NCBI GenBank assembly: GCA_003155795.1
Contig: PMEM01000071.1
Span: 1-64,000 of the forward strand
Source of the DNA: Gemmatimonadota bacterium
GTDB lineage: Bacteria; Gemmatimonadota; Gemmatimonadetes; Gemmatimonadales; Gemmatimonadaceae
Reading direction: 5' to 3'
Length of the DNA stretch: 64,000 nt
Shown: one piece after another, positions 24,198 to 32,795 of the stretch
How positions within the stretch are numbered: the stretch's first letter is position 1
Layout of the letters: each line of letters starts with the position of its first letter
The notes under the pieces: model-generated
Database searches by the model: none
Told to the model about the DNA's origin: nothing
The model's input: only the letters and a program-made list of their open reading frames with translations
Program-made: the position numbers and the translations under genes

Positions 24198-24243
24198 TCG
24201 GCACAACGTCGATCACGATGTCGAGCGAGCTAACAGCGCTCTG

Positions 24244-24801
24244 ATGCAAACGTATCATCACGAGCAAACGCTCCCTTCCGACAGCTTTCGGACGAGTTCC
24301 GCTCCTGTTCCAGCAGCGGCCCTTGACGCACTGTCGGAGGCGCTGCTGGCAGAGCGCAAACTCATAGACGACCTCACGGAAATCGTGCTACGTCAGCGCG
24401 CAGCAATCGCAGTCGACGACTTGCAGGCAATCGACGACTCCGTATTTGCCACTCACCGGATGTTACTCACACTTGGGGAAGCGCGGAAAGGTCGGCGTTC
24501 GATCAACGCAATGGCCGGTTGCAAGGAAGAGACTGGCGTCAAGCATCTCGAGGCAGCGCTGGGTCCGTGGATGACGCCTGCTCTTCGCAGCGCGCGAGAA
24601 GCATTGCAGTTATCTGCCGCACGACTGTCGAGCGAGATCGGCATCAACCGTCGGATACTGCGCGAAGCAATTGCGAACAGCGATTCATTCGTCCGCGCGG
24701 TAGTAGGCGCGCCGAACGATGCTGCACAGCAGGGATATGGAACCGCAACACCGGCTGCGTATTCGCGCAGTGACGCCTTTGCCTTCTCGCGCACAGCATA
24801 G
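24244..24801 (+). CDS. flgN: Flagellar chaperone FlgN-like
   Basis: A 185-residue, mostly helical cytoplasmic protein before flgK. The FlgN-type features are the helical block ALSEALLAERKLIDDLTEIV, LRQRAAIAVDDLQAIDDS and a second long helix. FlgN delivers FlgK and FlgL to the exporter. Sequence conservation is low, so the call leans on gene order. There is no flgM upstream. Confidence 0.8.
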   Translation: MQTYHHEQTLPSDSFRTSSAPVPAAALDALSEALLAERKLIDDLTEIVLRQRAAIAVDDLQAIDDSVFATHRMLLTLGEARKGRRSINAMAGCKEETGVKHLEAALGPWMTPALRSAREALQLSAARLSSEIGINRRILREAIANSDSFVRAVVGAPNDAAQQGYGTATPAAYSRSDAFAFSRTA

Positions 24802-24810
24802 AGGCTGATC

Positions 24811-26241
24811 ATGTCACTCAATTCGATCATGGGGACGGCGACACTCGCGCTGCAGGCGCAGCAGACCGCGATGGAGACTGCCGCCAACAACATCGCGAAC
24901 GCCAATGTCCCCGGTTACAGCAGACAGGTCGTCAATCTGGAGCCTAACACTCCGCTCTACACTCCGCAGGGTGCGATTGGAACAGGTGTTATTGTGCAGG
25001 ACATTTCGCGTGTGCGGGACACCATGCTCGACACGAATTTCCGCGCGCAGACTGCCACAGCGGGCGGATATTCTACGCAGAGCGGCATTCTCAACTCGAT
25101 CAGCCAGGTCTTTGGCGAGCCGTCGGACACGGGACTTTCAAACACGCTCAGTCAGTTCTATTCGTCGTGGGGCGACCTGGCCAACAACCCCAACAGCGCT
25201 GCCGCGCAGAGTGTAGTTCAACAGCGCGGTGCGGCTGTAGCGTCGACGCTCAACCAATTCTCGGCGAACCTTGACCAGATCGCGTCGAGCACGCTCGATG
25301 CTACTACGCTGCAGGTCAATCAGATCAATCAGTACACGTCGCAGATAGCAAGCATCAACAAGCAGATTGTCGCCGCAGAATCCAACGGAACGACGGCCAA
25401 CGATCTTCGTGACATGCGAGACAATGCGATCGATGCCTTGAGCAAGATCGTCCCTGTACGCGTCATCAATCACGACAATGGCTCGGATACTGTTTATGTC
25501 GCCGGTGCCACGGTCGTCGACGGCTCGGACTCGAAGAACTTCACTCTGCAGGGCGCGGGCGGCTCCCTCGTGTTGCAGCTGAGCGGTCGTAACTTCGCTG
25601 CACAGTCGCCCGGCGGATCGCTGGGAGCCAATCTCGATGCACTCAACAAGGACATTCCGAACGCAAAGAGCCAGCTGGACACTCTCGCGGCTGGAATCGT
25701 CAAGAGCGTGAACGCGATTCACGCAACGGGCTGGACCGCTGCTGGTGATGCACTCGGTGGCTCCAACTGGAATCCCGCGACACCGCCTACTGGCTCGAAC
25801 GTGAATTTCTTCGATCCGACCAAACTGACGGCCGCTTCAATCAGTCTCTCGACGCAGGTTGCGTCCAGTGCATCGTACATCGCCGCCGGCGATACTCAGG
25901 GAGCGACGGGCAATAACAATGTTGCCAACAAGATGGCGGCGCTCGCCGACGATACGACCACGATGACGAAGTACGGCTCCACCGACACGACGTCGGTCAT
26001 GGAGTACTACCGTGACCTGGTGACACGGGTGGGACTAGCCGCGAGCGACGCAACCACGTCATCCACCGTTTATTCCACGCTAGCCCAACAGGCCGACACG
26101 CAGCGGCAGAGCGTGAGCGGAGTATCGACCGACCAGGAACTCATTTCCCTGACCAAAAATCAGCAGGCGTACGCGGCGGCGGCCAAGGTTATCACTACGG
26201 CCAACAGTATGTCGCAGACACTGCTCGACATGATTCCCTAG
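24811..26241 (+). CDS. flgK: Flagellar hook-associated protein FlgK (HAP1)
   Basis: Junction protein between hook and filament. 476 residues with the N-terminal motif ALQAQQTAMETAANNIANAN VPGY region and the C-terminal region (VSGVSTDQELISLTKNQQAY, TANSMSQTLLDMI) typical of FlgK. Flagellin and flgL usually follow, but csrA does here; flgL is not in the window. Confidence 0.95.
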   Translation: MSLNSIMGTATLALQAQQTAMETAANNIANANVPGYSRQVVNLEPNTPLYTPQGAIGTGVIVQDISRVRDTMLDTNFRAQTATAGGYSTQSGILNSISQVFGEPSDTGLSNTLSQFYSSWGDLANNPNSAAAQSVVQQRGAAVASTLNQFSANLDQIASSTLDATTLQVNQINQYTSQIASINKQIVAAESNGTTANDLRDMRDNAIDALSKIVPVRVINHDNGSDTVYVAGATVVDGSDSKNFTLQGAGGSLVLQLSGRNFAAQSPGGSLGANLDALNKDIPNAKSQLDTLAAGIVKSVNAIHATGWTAAGDALGGSNWNPATPPTGSNVNFFDPTKLTAASISLSTQVASSASYIAAGDTQGATGNNNVANKMAALADDTTTMTKYGSTDTTSVMEYYRDLVTRVGLAASDATTSSTVYSTLAQQADTQRQSVSGVSTDQELISLTKNQQAYAAAAKVITTANSMSQTLLDMIP

Positions 26242-26299
26242 TGACGGCTAACGGTAGCCCCACGGCAATCGGCCAACCGGGTTATCTTCTGCTGATCGC

Positions 26300-26530
26300 A
26301 TGTTGATTCTGGGGCGGCGGCCCGGTGACACGCTAATCATCGACGGTGGTATCAAGATCGTCGTCCTGCAGTGCGACCGCGGTGGGGTCCGCCTGGGCAT
26401 CGAGGCGCCCAGCGACGTGACGATTCTGCGCGGGGAGATCGTCAATCAAATCGCCGATGAGAACAAGCGTGCCAACGTTGTGTCCGACGGCAAGGAATGG
26501 GCGACCGCCATTCCGCTCAAGAAGGCCTAG
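26300..26530 (+). CDS. csrA: Carbon storage regulator CsrA
   Basis: A 76-residue RNA-binding regulator starting MLILGRRPGDTLIIDGGIKI, with RLGIEAPSDVTILRGEI completing the conserved core. CsrA blocks translation of GGA-containing leaders, and in many bacteria it controls flagellin synthesis together with the antagonist FliW. It lies 58 bp after flgK, so it may share the transcript. No fliW was found in the window. Confidence 0.96.
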   Translation: MLILGRRPGDTLIIDGGIKIVVLQCDRGGVRLGIEAPSDVTILRGEIVNQIADENKRANVVSDGKEWATAIPLKKA

Positions 26531-26593
26531 CTCGTCGACTGCTGGATCCGCCCGACCCTCGGCGGGATGACCACTCTCTGCTGAGGGGACCAG

Positions 26594-27142
26594 CTAGCCC
26601 CTGCCGGCGCTGAGCAATAGTGCCTGCACCGAAAATCGACCCGCCCTGATGACCAGGTTTGGCTCCTCCGCAACAAAGTTCACGGGGATCGACACCGTTA
26701 CGCCTGGCTGACCGCATTCCCCAGCCGCGGAAGTAAGGGCAACCACGATCGCGTGAGTAAGAACTGTGGGGCGCGCGATGACAGGCGGTACATCGCGCCT
26801 CGCCATCAATTGAAAACTGATGTTTCGACAGTCCGGATGCAGCTCGGCCAGCGAGATTGCATCGTCAACTATCCGGGTAGTCTCAAGGGCCTCGTCCCGC
26901 TCTCCCTCAGGAACCGCGAGCAATCGCAGCAGCCGGATGCCATGCTCCAGCCGCGGGACCTCATCGGCAAGCGCTCGGAGGATGGGTGGAATAGTCGGAT
27001 CTCCAGACAGGATGTCCGAAACTCCCGCCAGTGTCGCCACGCGGTTGCTGATGTTGTGCGTGAGTCCCAGCAGCAGCTTGTCGAGCACCGGGCCCCAATT
27101 GTCGGGGCCCTCAACGGGGCTATCCATGTCCAGTTTTACCAT
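26594..27142 (-). CDS. Histidine-kinase-like protein with degenerate ATP-binding region
   Basis: 182 residues, reverse strand, between csrA and motA. The N-terminal part (about residues 17-65) looks like a dimerisation/phosphotransfer domain with an H-box, LLLGLTHNISNRVATLAGVS. The rest has the outline of a kinase ATP-binding domain (ETTRIVDDAISLAEL, ARPTVLTHAIVVAL) but lacks recognisable N, G1 and G2 boxes. It could be a ChpT-like histidine phosphotransferase or a decaying kinase. There are no membrane segments. Its location inside the flagellar cluster suggests a motility-related role; that is inference. Confidence 0.6.
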   Translation of the reverse strand: MVKLDMDSPVEGPDNWGPVLDKLLLGLTHNISNRVATLAGVSDILSGDPTIPPILRALADEVPRLEHGIRLLRLLAVPEGERDEALETTRIVDDAISLAELHPDCRNISFQLMARRDVPPVIARPTVLTHAIVVALTSAAGECGQPGVTVSIPVNFVAEEPNLVIRAGRFSVQALLLSAGRG

Positions 27143-27156
27143 CTGTTCGCCGATAC
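27129..27156 (+). promoter_or_regulatory. Candidate sigma-28 promoter for motA
   Basis: TCCAGTTT at 27129-27136 (6 of 8 to TAAAGTTT), a 12-base spacer, then GCCGATAC at 27149-27156 (7 of 8 to GCCGATAA). It lies 64 bases before the motA start and overlaps the 5' end of the divergent gene. Confidence 0.65.
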
Positions 27157-27220
27157 TGACACCTATGCGAAGAACTTGGGCCAGTTACACTCTGGCTGAC
27201 GGAAGTCAGGAAAGATACGC

Positions 27221-28078
27221 GTGTTCGTAATCATTGGTTTGGTAGTCGTATTCGGAAGCATCCTTGGCGGGTTCATAATGGAGCATGGCAAAATTGCTGC
27301 CCTGATCCAGATATCTGAATTCGTCGTAATTGGAGGCGCCGCGTTCGGCTCAATGATAGTCGGCAATCCGCCGGCGCTCATCAAACGCATATTCGGATCG
27401 GTCTTCGGGCTTCTCAAGCCGAGCCAGTATACGGAGAAGGCGTATGGTGAGCTGCTGCAGCTGCTGTACGACGTATTTCAGAAGGCGCGCAAGGAGGGCC
27501 TGATAGGCCTTGAAGCACATATCGAGGATCCGGAGAAGTCCGACATCTTCAATAAGTACCCATCAGTCTCGAAGAACCATCACGCCGTCGCGTTTCTCAC
27601 CGACACGTTGAAGGTGCTCCTCACGGGCGCCGTCGAAGATCATCACCTCGCAGAAATTCTGGATCTCGACCTCGAGCGTCAACATGACGAAGCGATGCTC
27701 ATCCCCGCTGCGCTGAACAAAGTAGGCGACGCCATGCCGGGATTCGGAATCGTTGCTGCCGTACTCGGCGTCGTCATCACGATGGGCTCGATTGGCGGCG
27801 CGGCCTCCGAGATCGGAGAGAAGGTTGCGGCCGCGCTCGTTGGAACGTTCCTCGGAATTCTCCTGTCGTACGGAGTTGTCGGTCCGATCGCTTCGGCGGT
27901 CGAGACACGCATTCGCGCGGAAGAGGCGTACATGATGTCGATCCGCACCGCGCTGCTCGCTTTCGCGCGCGGTGATTCGCCGATGACTGCAGTCGAATTC
28001 GCACGCCGCAACATAGAGCCAGGCGATCGTCCAAGCTTCTCGGAACTTGAGAACTTGACTCGCCGCCGTGCAGCCTGA
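27221..28078 (+). CDS. motA: Flagellar stator protein MotA
   Basis: 285 residues, GTG start after AGGAAAG. Four membrane segments; the first begins VIIGLVVVFGSILGGFIMEH. The cytoplasmic loop has the charged torque residues, and the last helices contain GDAMPGFGIVAAVLGVVITM and VGTFLGILLSYGVVGPIA. With MotB it forms the ion-driven stator. The operon motA-motB is preceded by a sigma-28-type promoter. Confidence 0.96.
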   Translation: MFVIIGLVVVFGSILGGFIMEHGKIAALIQISEFVVIGGAAFGSMIVGNPPALIKRIFGSVFGLLKPSQYTEKAYGELLQLLYDVFQKARKEGLIGLEAHIEDPEKSDIFNKYPSVSKNHHAVAFLTDTLKVLLTGAVEDHHLAEILDLDLERQHDEAMLIPAALNKVGDAMPGFGIVAAVLGVVITMGSIGGAASEIGEKVAAALVGTFLGILLSYGVVGPIASAVETRIRAEEAYMMSIRTALLAFARGDSPMTAVEFARRNIEPGDRPSFSELENLTRRRAA

Positions 28079-28085
28079 TTAGAAC

Positions 28086-28931
28086 GTGGCCATGCCGGGG
28101 AAGGAAAAACAGATCATCGTCATCGTCAAGCGTAAGAAAGGACATGCGGCCCACCACGGCGGAAGCTGGAAAGTGGCATACGCAGACTTCGTAACCGCTA
28201 TGATGGCATTCTTCATGGTCATGTGGTTGCTAAGCATGGATCAGAAGATGAAGGACGCGATCGAGGGGTACTTTTCCAACCCTGTCGGATTCAAGAAAGG
28301 GTTCTCTGCCGGCGCGAACATTATCTCAAGTGGCAACTCACCGGCGGGTGAAATCAAGCCGCCGCTCAGAATTCTGATTCGGACATCCGAGGAAAAGAAA
28401 TTCGGAGATCTGGCGAAGGATCTTCGCAACCGACTCAATAGTTCTCCCGACCTTCGCGCACTCGGCGCGCATATTGAGGCCGTGAAGACAAAGAGCGGCC
28501 TTCGCATAGAGCTTATCGAGACAAAAAGTGGTCAGACATTCTTCCGGAACGGCTCCGCGCAGATGCTTCCGATCACAGTCGCCGCACTTCAGCTGATTGG
28601 CACTGAGTTGAGCGAGCTGCAGACACCAATCATCATTGAGGGACATACGGACTCCCAGCAATTCGGCAGTTCTGCGACTTACACAAACTGGGAGCTGTCG
28701 TCTGATCGAGCGAACGCAGCGCGACGAATGATTGAAGCATCGGGGGTGGATCCGTCGAGAATCGTTGAGGTGCGCGGGATGGCGGATCGAGATCTGCGCG
28801 TGCCAAGTAATCCGCTCGACCCCGCAAATCGCAGAATATCGATCCTGTTGCCGTTCACGGTGCTCCCCGATGAACCAGACACTTCGGATCCAGTGTCAAA
28901 CGACGCTTCAATCGTCAAGCGATCCAGCTAG
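28086..28931 (+). CDS. motB: Flagellar stator protein MotB
   Basis: 281 residues. A basic N-terminus precedes a single membrane helix with the ion-binding aspartate D34 (WKVAYADFVTAMMAFFMVMW). A plug-like linker is followed by a C-terminal OmpA-like peptidoglycan-binding domain (IIIEGHTDSQQFG, LSSDRANAARRMIEASGV). The helix type suggests a proton-driven stator, but ion choice cannot be fixed from sequence. Starts 7 bp after motA. Confidence 0.96.
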   Translation: MAMPGKEKQIIVIVKRKKGHAAHHGGSWKVAYADFVTAMMAFFMVMWLLSMDQKMKDAIEGYFSNPVGFKKGFSAGANIISSGNSPAGEIKPPLRILIRTSEEKKFGDLAKDLRNRLNSSPDLRALGAHIEAVKTKSGLRIELIETKSGQTFFRNGSAQMLPITVAALQLIGTELSELQTPIIIEGHTDSQQFGSSATYTNWELSSDRANAARRMIEASGVDPSRIVEVRGMADRDLRVPSNPLDPANRRISILLPFTVLPDEPDTSDPVSNDASIVKRSS

Positions 28932-28969
28932 AACGCGCGTCTTTCCCCCAGCGACAGCGCTTGCGATCT

Positions 28970-29599
28970 CTACTTGCCCTGGCGTGATTCCGCCGTCGAA
29001 TCCAGACTGCGCCACAGATACCACGATGCAACAGTACGATACGGCGCCCATTTCGCGCCGATTTGCGTCACGCGCTTGGGCGTAGGCAGCTTGCGCATGC
29101 GGTACGCACGTTGAATTCCCTTCTGGATTCCGAGATCGAGATCGGGAAGCACGTCGGGGCGCCCGAGCCGAAACATGAGGAACATCTGCGCAGTCCATCG
29201 GCCAATTCCCTTGACCGATACCAGCGCGGCAATGACTTCCTCGTCCGGGAGCTGGTCGAGCGAATCGATGGGGACTCTGCCAGAGATCACGCTCGCGGCG
29301 AGATCACGCAGATATGCTGTCTTCTGGCGTGAGAGACCCACGGCTCGCAGTTGGTCATCGGTCAGGCTGGCGAGATGGGGGGCAGTCGGTGTGGCGTCCG
29401 GGAACAGATCGGCAAATCGATTGTAAATTGTAGCGGCTGCCTTGCCCGACAGCTGTTGGAAGACGATCGACCGCGATATTGCCGTGAAGTGGGCAAGATG
29501 TTCCGCCGGTGCGAACGTGCAGCTCCCGACCGTATCGATGATTGTTGAGAGACGGGGATCAACCCGCCTGAGATGCGAAATTGCGCGTCTATGGGACAT
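28970..29599 (-). CDS. DNA-3-methyladenine glycosylase II (AlkA-like, HhH-GPD)
   Basis: A 209-residue base-excision repair enzyme. The helix-hairpin-helix motif VSVKGIGRWTAQMFLMFR is followed by PDLDLGIQKG, with the likely catalytic Asp at residue 155. It removes alkylated bases such as 3-methyladenine. It lacks the N-terminal TBP-like domain of E. coli AlkA, so it is the short form. Convergent with motB. Confidence 0.9.
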   Translation of the reverse strand: MSHRRAISHLRRVDPRLSTIIDTVGSCTFAPAEHLAHFTAISRSIVFQQLSGKAAATIYNRFADLFPDATPTAPHLASLTDDQLRAVGLSRQKTAYLRDLAASVISGRVPIDSLDQLPDEEVIAALVSVKGIGRWTAQMFLMFRLGRPDVLPDLDLGIQKGIQRAYRMRKLPTPKRVTQIGAKWAPYRTVASWYLWRSLDSTAESRQGK

Positions 29600-29643
29600 G
29601 CCAGAAAATATCCGATCTTCGGAGGATCCGCCGGGCCACCGCT

Positions 29644-29661
29644 ATATCATGAATGTGATAT
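29644..29661. promoter_or_regulatory. Perfect inverted repeat in the divergent glycosylase/TPR promoter region
   Basis: ATATCA-N6-TGATAT at 29644-29661, an 18-base palindrome 45 bases upstream of the glycosylase start and 81 bases from the TPR gene. The shape suits a dimeric repressor or activator, but no regulator is evident nearby. Confidence 0.4.
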
Positions 29662-29741
29662 CGCCGGGCGCGGACGGGTGACTTTTACGGGGATGGCTAG
29701 CTAGCTTTCCAAATCCATCTGAAACCAGGAGTAGCAGGACC

Positions 29742-31268
29742 ATGACGATCTCGTTGCGCAGCGCCATTCCGGCGCTCCTGTGCGTTGCCAGTGTTGCTGG
29801 CGCCCAGGGAACGACGCCGGCTGCCACAGCTGCGGCATCCGCATGTGACCCGGGCATCAGCCAGGCAGTCGCGAAGGCAACATTGTTTCTCCAGCAGGCT
29901 GCAACGAGCGTCAACGCCAAGCAGGACGCTTCGAAACCACTCAAGCTTGCTATCACCGCTCTTACAGCGCCGACGAAAGACAGCAAAGAAATCGCTGACT
30001 CGGTCGGGCGTGCATACTATCTTGGCCAGGCATACATTCTATTACTGCAGCAGCCGGGGGTCACGGTCACCGGTCCGCGTTCAAGTTACGGAATCGCCAC
30101 CGACCCTTCGGCCAACATTGATCTCATGGCTGCCGCGGATACGGCATTCAATCTCGTTGAAGCTGCGCAGCCAGCCTGCCACAAGGAGATCGCCGAGTGG
30201 CGCGAGCAGAAGCCATGGCTCGACGCTATCCAGGGAGCGATCGCTGCGGTCAACTCCCAGCAATATGATTCGGCTGCAGTTCTCGCCAAGCGGGCGCTCT
30301 CGATAGATCGCCACGCACCATACGCATACACGGTGCTTGCGTCGGTTGCGTCGAACAAGAACGACTATCCAACCGCGATCGCAATGATGCGCAAGGCGCT
30401 CGAGGCGGCGAGTGCTGACACGGTCTATGAAGACGCACGGCAAAGTTCGATGTACGATCTTGCGAATACTCTCTTCTCGCAGTATGACGCGGCGACCGGG
30501 GCTGACAAAACGACAATCGGACGTCAGGCAATCGAAGCGTGGGAGACGTATATAGCGCAGGGGAAAAACGATGCGCGAATCGCGCGTGGCGAACTCGTAT
30601 CATCGCAGATTGCGCTCGCACTCAAGGACACGGCAGAGTATAGCAAGATTTACGCTCCGATAATTGCCAACCCTGCCAAATATGGGGAGCAGGCAGTTCT
30701 CAATGCAGGCGTCCTCGCCACGCAGGCCGACCGGACGTCCGATGCTGTCACGCTTTTCGCCGCGGTTGCGACTCGCAACCCATACCAGCGCGATGCGTTG
30801 AAGAATCTGGCGGCGAGCTATGTCGGTGCAAAGCAGCCGGAGAAGGTTGCCGCGGTTGTTGACAAGCTCGTATCGCTGGATCCAAACAATGCCTCGAACT
30901 GGCTGCTGTACGCTTATGGCTACAGCGGATTGCTGAAGGATACGAAGGACAAGGTTCTCACAAAGGCCTACACGGACTCGCTGATCAAGTACAACGCGAA
31001 GTCCGAGAAGATGACTCCAAATCTCGAGGTAAAGGAGTTCACTGTTGATTCGGCAGCGAAGACTGCAGTCCTCAGCGGGACCATCGAAAATCGCGGCGCC
31101 GCGGCCAAGTCGTACACGATCCGGGTGGATTTTCTGGACAAGACGGGTGCGGTAGTTGGAAGCCAGTCAGTGACGGTTGGGCCGGTTGCGCCAAAGGCCA
31201 GCATGCCATTCAAGGCTACGGCAACCGCGACGGGTGTCGTCGGCTACAGATATCAGCCAATCGTCTAG
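29742..31268 (+). CDS. Exported TPR-repeat protein of unknown function
   Basis: 508 residues with a signal peptide ending near VAGAQG (about residue 22) and an AGGAGTAGCAGGACC ribosome binding region. The body is helical with TPR-like units (for example PYAYTVLASVASNKNDYPTA, LDPNNASNWLLYAYGYSG). The last 90 residues form a beta-rich domain (LSGTIENRGAAAKSYTIRVD) resembling FxLYD-type domains. Probably a periplasmic or outer-membrane-associated scaffold. No enzyme motif is visible. Confidence 0.75.
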   Translation: MTISLRSAIPALLCVASVAGAQGTTPAATAAASACDPGISQAVAKATLFLQQAATSVNAKQDASKPLKLAITALTAPTKDSKEIADSVGRAYYLGQAYILLLQQPGVTVTGPRSSYGIATDPSANIDLMAAADTAFNLVEAAQPACHKEIAEWREQKPWLDAIQGAIAAVNSQQYDSAAVLAKRALSIDRHAPYAYTVLASVASNKNDYPTAIAMMRKALEAASADTVYEDARQSSMYDLANTLFSQYDAATGADKTTIGRQAIEAWETYIAQGKNDARIARGELVSSQIALALKDTAEYSKIYAPIIANPAKYGEQAVLNAGVLATQADRTSDAVTLFAAVATRNPYQRDALKNLAASYVGAKQPEKVAAVVDKLVSLDPNNASNWLLYAYGYSGLLKDTKDKVLTKAYTDSLIKYNAKSEKMTPNLEVKEFTVDSAAKTAVLSGTIENRGAAAKSYTIRVDFLDKTGAVVGSQSVTVGPVAPKASMPFKATATATGVVGYRYQPIV

Positions 31269-31320
31269 TCGAGCAACTGGCAGGTCGGTAGCGCCACGCG
31301 TATTCGTACGGTGATATTAT

Positions 31321-31355
31321 AAGAGGGCTCGCCGCAACACTGGTGAGCCCTCTTT
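31321..31355 (+). terminator. Terminator-like hairpin after the TPR gene
   Basis: A 13-bp stem (AAGAGGGCTCGCC with GGTGAGCCCTCTT, one G-U pair) around an 8-base loop. The T-run is short (three to four), so it may be a weak or attenuated terminator. Confidence 0.6.
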
Positions 31356-31439
31356 GAAATTGCGCGTCTACATCGTGTCAACGCACCAGGCACCGCTGCG
31401 CCAGGATTTGGGCGTTCCTCCGTTACTGAGAGTAACATC

Positions 31440-31850
31440 ATGACTGTTTCTCCGATGTTCAAGAAACTGAATCTCAAGGATCAGACGGAGATTGTCGTCA
31501 TGAATGCGCCTGAGTCGTTTGAGATAGAACTCGCACGGCTCGCGCCTGCAGGTATTCTCCGCGATGCGGCTGAAGCAAAGCGCGTTGACTTCGCGATCGC
31601 ATTTGCCACGACGAGCGCGGAACTGGACCGGGCATCAAAGGCCCTCATCGACAAGGCAGATGAGGATCCGACGTTGTGGATCGCATATCCGAAGAAGAGT
31701 TCAAAACGATACAGATGCGAGTTCAATCGAGATTCTGGCTGGGACGTCCTGCGGGCTGCAGGGTTCGATAGCGTCCGCATGGTTGCAATAGATGATGACT
31801 GGTCGGCGCTGAGATTCCGCCGCGCCAGGTACATCAAACAGGCAACGTGA
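31440..31850 (+). CDS. Conserved hypothetical protein, 136 residues
   Basis: A soluble protein with the recognisable pattern FKKLNLKDQTEIVVMNAPES near the N-terminus and DDDWSALRFRRARYIK at the end. I know this pattern from uncharacterised conserved proteins in soil bacteria, but no function is established. There is no signal peptide or membrane segment. Not obviously co-transcribed with its neighbours. Confidence 0.75.
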   Translation: MTVSPMFKKLNLKDQTEIVVMNAPESFEIELARLAPAGILRDAAEAKRVDFAIAFATTSAELDRASKALIDKADEDPTLWIAYPKKSSKRYRCEFNRDSGWDVLRAAGFDSVRMVAIDDDWSALRFRRARYIKQAT

Positions 31851-31930
31851 AATCGATCACGAATAGACGGAGCTTCGTTCATCCACGTTGGAATGCACGA
31901 TGCATCACCCACACTTGAGGGTATAGGCAC

Positions 31931-32437
31931 ATGGCAAATACAGAATGGTGGCAACGTGGACCGATCGACGGGGTCCCTGCACTCCTGCAGCCTGTCGCGC
32001 ACATCCTGCTCCAGGTTCGCGAGAGTGTTGGCGAACTCGTCGCGAATCTTAGCGAAGCGGAATGGAATGCACGACCGGCAAACGTAGCGTCATCAGCCTT
32101 TCATGTGCGACACATCACGGGTGTGATCGATCGGCTTTTTACGTATGCCCGTGAAGAAGCATTGTCGCCGGAACAATTAGCGAGTATTCCCTTGGAAGGC
32201 GCGCACCTTGCAATTTCGGATGTCGCCGCAACACTGGGCGCATTGAGTGCCCGTGTGGACGCGGCGATTGATGAATTGAGGAAGGTAGATATTTCGACGC
32301 TCGCTGAATTTCGGGGTGTCGGGCGCGCGCAATTGCCGTCGTCGGTCATTGGATGTCTGGTACATGGTGCTGAACACTCGATGCGACACGTAGGACAGTT
32401 ATCGGTGACCAGCAGAATCGTTCGGTCGGTTCAGTAA
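31931..32437 (+). CDS. DinB-family protein
   Basis: 168 residues, four-helix DinB-like fold with candidate metal-binding histidines in SSAFHVRHITGVIDRL and HGAEHSMRHVGQLSV. The family includes damage-inducible proteins and thiol-S-transferases (YfiT, bacillithiol-dependent enzymes). A YpdA-like reductase at the window end suggests that low-molecular-weight thiol chemistry may be relevant. The exact substrate is unknown. Confidence 0.8.
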   Translation: MANTEWWQRGPIDGVPALLQPVAHILLQVRESVGELVANLSEAEWNARPANVASSAFHVRHITGVIDRLFTYAREEALSPEQLASIPLEGAHLAISDVAATLGALSARVDAAIDELRKVDISTLAEFRGVGRAQLPSSVIGCLVHGAEHSMRHVGQLSVTSRIVRSVQ

Positions 32438-32533
32438 GCAGCTGGCACGACGAGTGGGTCCAGCGGAATGGCGAGATCGCACGTAGACTCGACGTTTTCA
32501 AGCTGACACTGACTCCCGATCTCACGCACAACT

Positions 32534-32701
32534 ATGATAACAAACGCCCTCAAGAGCGCTGAAAAGATGAGTGGTGCTGCACGCACAGCCGCCCTCAAGA
32601 CGCTGGCTGGTCAGCTGGACCAGGGTGCCTCTGGAGCGAGCGATGCTGCACGCGTCCGCACCCTCGCACCGGCCGTCAGGGAATTGGAGAGCGCAAAGTA
32701 G
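32534..32701 (+). CDS. Short reading frame, possible gene remnant
   Basis: 55 codons, ATG to TAG, encoding an Ala/Lys-rich helical peptide with TNALKSAEKMSGAARTAALK. The pattern resembles the C-terminal helical segment of larger exported proteins, so this may be a remnant. No ribosome binding site precedes it and an in-frame stop lies 24 bases upstream. Confidence 0.3.
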   Translation: MITNALKSAEKMSGAARTAALKTLAGQLDQGASGASDAARVRTLAPAVRELESAK

Positions 32702-32746
32702 TACGCCGTCCTGATAAATGACGGCGGGACATTGCAGCAGTATCTT

Positions 32747-32774
32747 GACGGGCGTGTCGCAAGGCGCGCCCGTC
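32747..32774 (-). terminator. GNRA-loop hairpin after the antiporter gene
   Basis: A 12-bp stem (GACGGGCGTGTC with GGCGCGCCCGTC, two G-U pairs) closed by GCAA. There is no real T-run on either strand, so termination is uncertain. It lies downstream of the reverse-strand antiporter stop. Confidence 0.4.
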
Positions 32775-32795
32775 TTCGCATTCGCTCGCATCATG

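Larger units (their letters stand above)
32438..32795. other. Gene-poor region with a short remnant reading frame and hairpins
   Basis: 358 bases between two convergent genes. It holds one 55-codon reading frame (32534-32701), a 7-bp hairpin (CGCCGTC at 32704-32710 with GACGGCG at 32720-32726) and a larger GNRA-loop hairpin at 32747-32774. Confidence 0.6.

Noticed and set aside
26531-26593. Terminator after csrA
   Set aside because: Only 5-bp stems are present (for example AGGGG with CCCCT), with no T-run on either strand.
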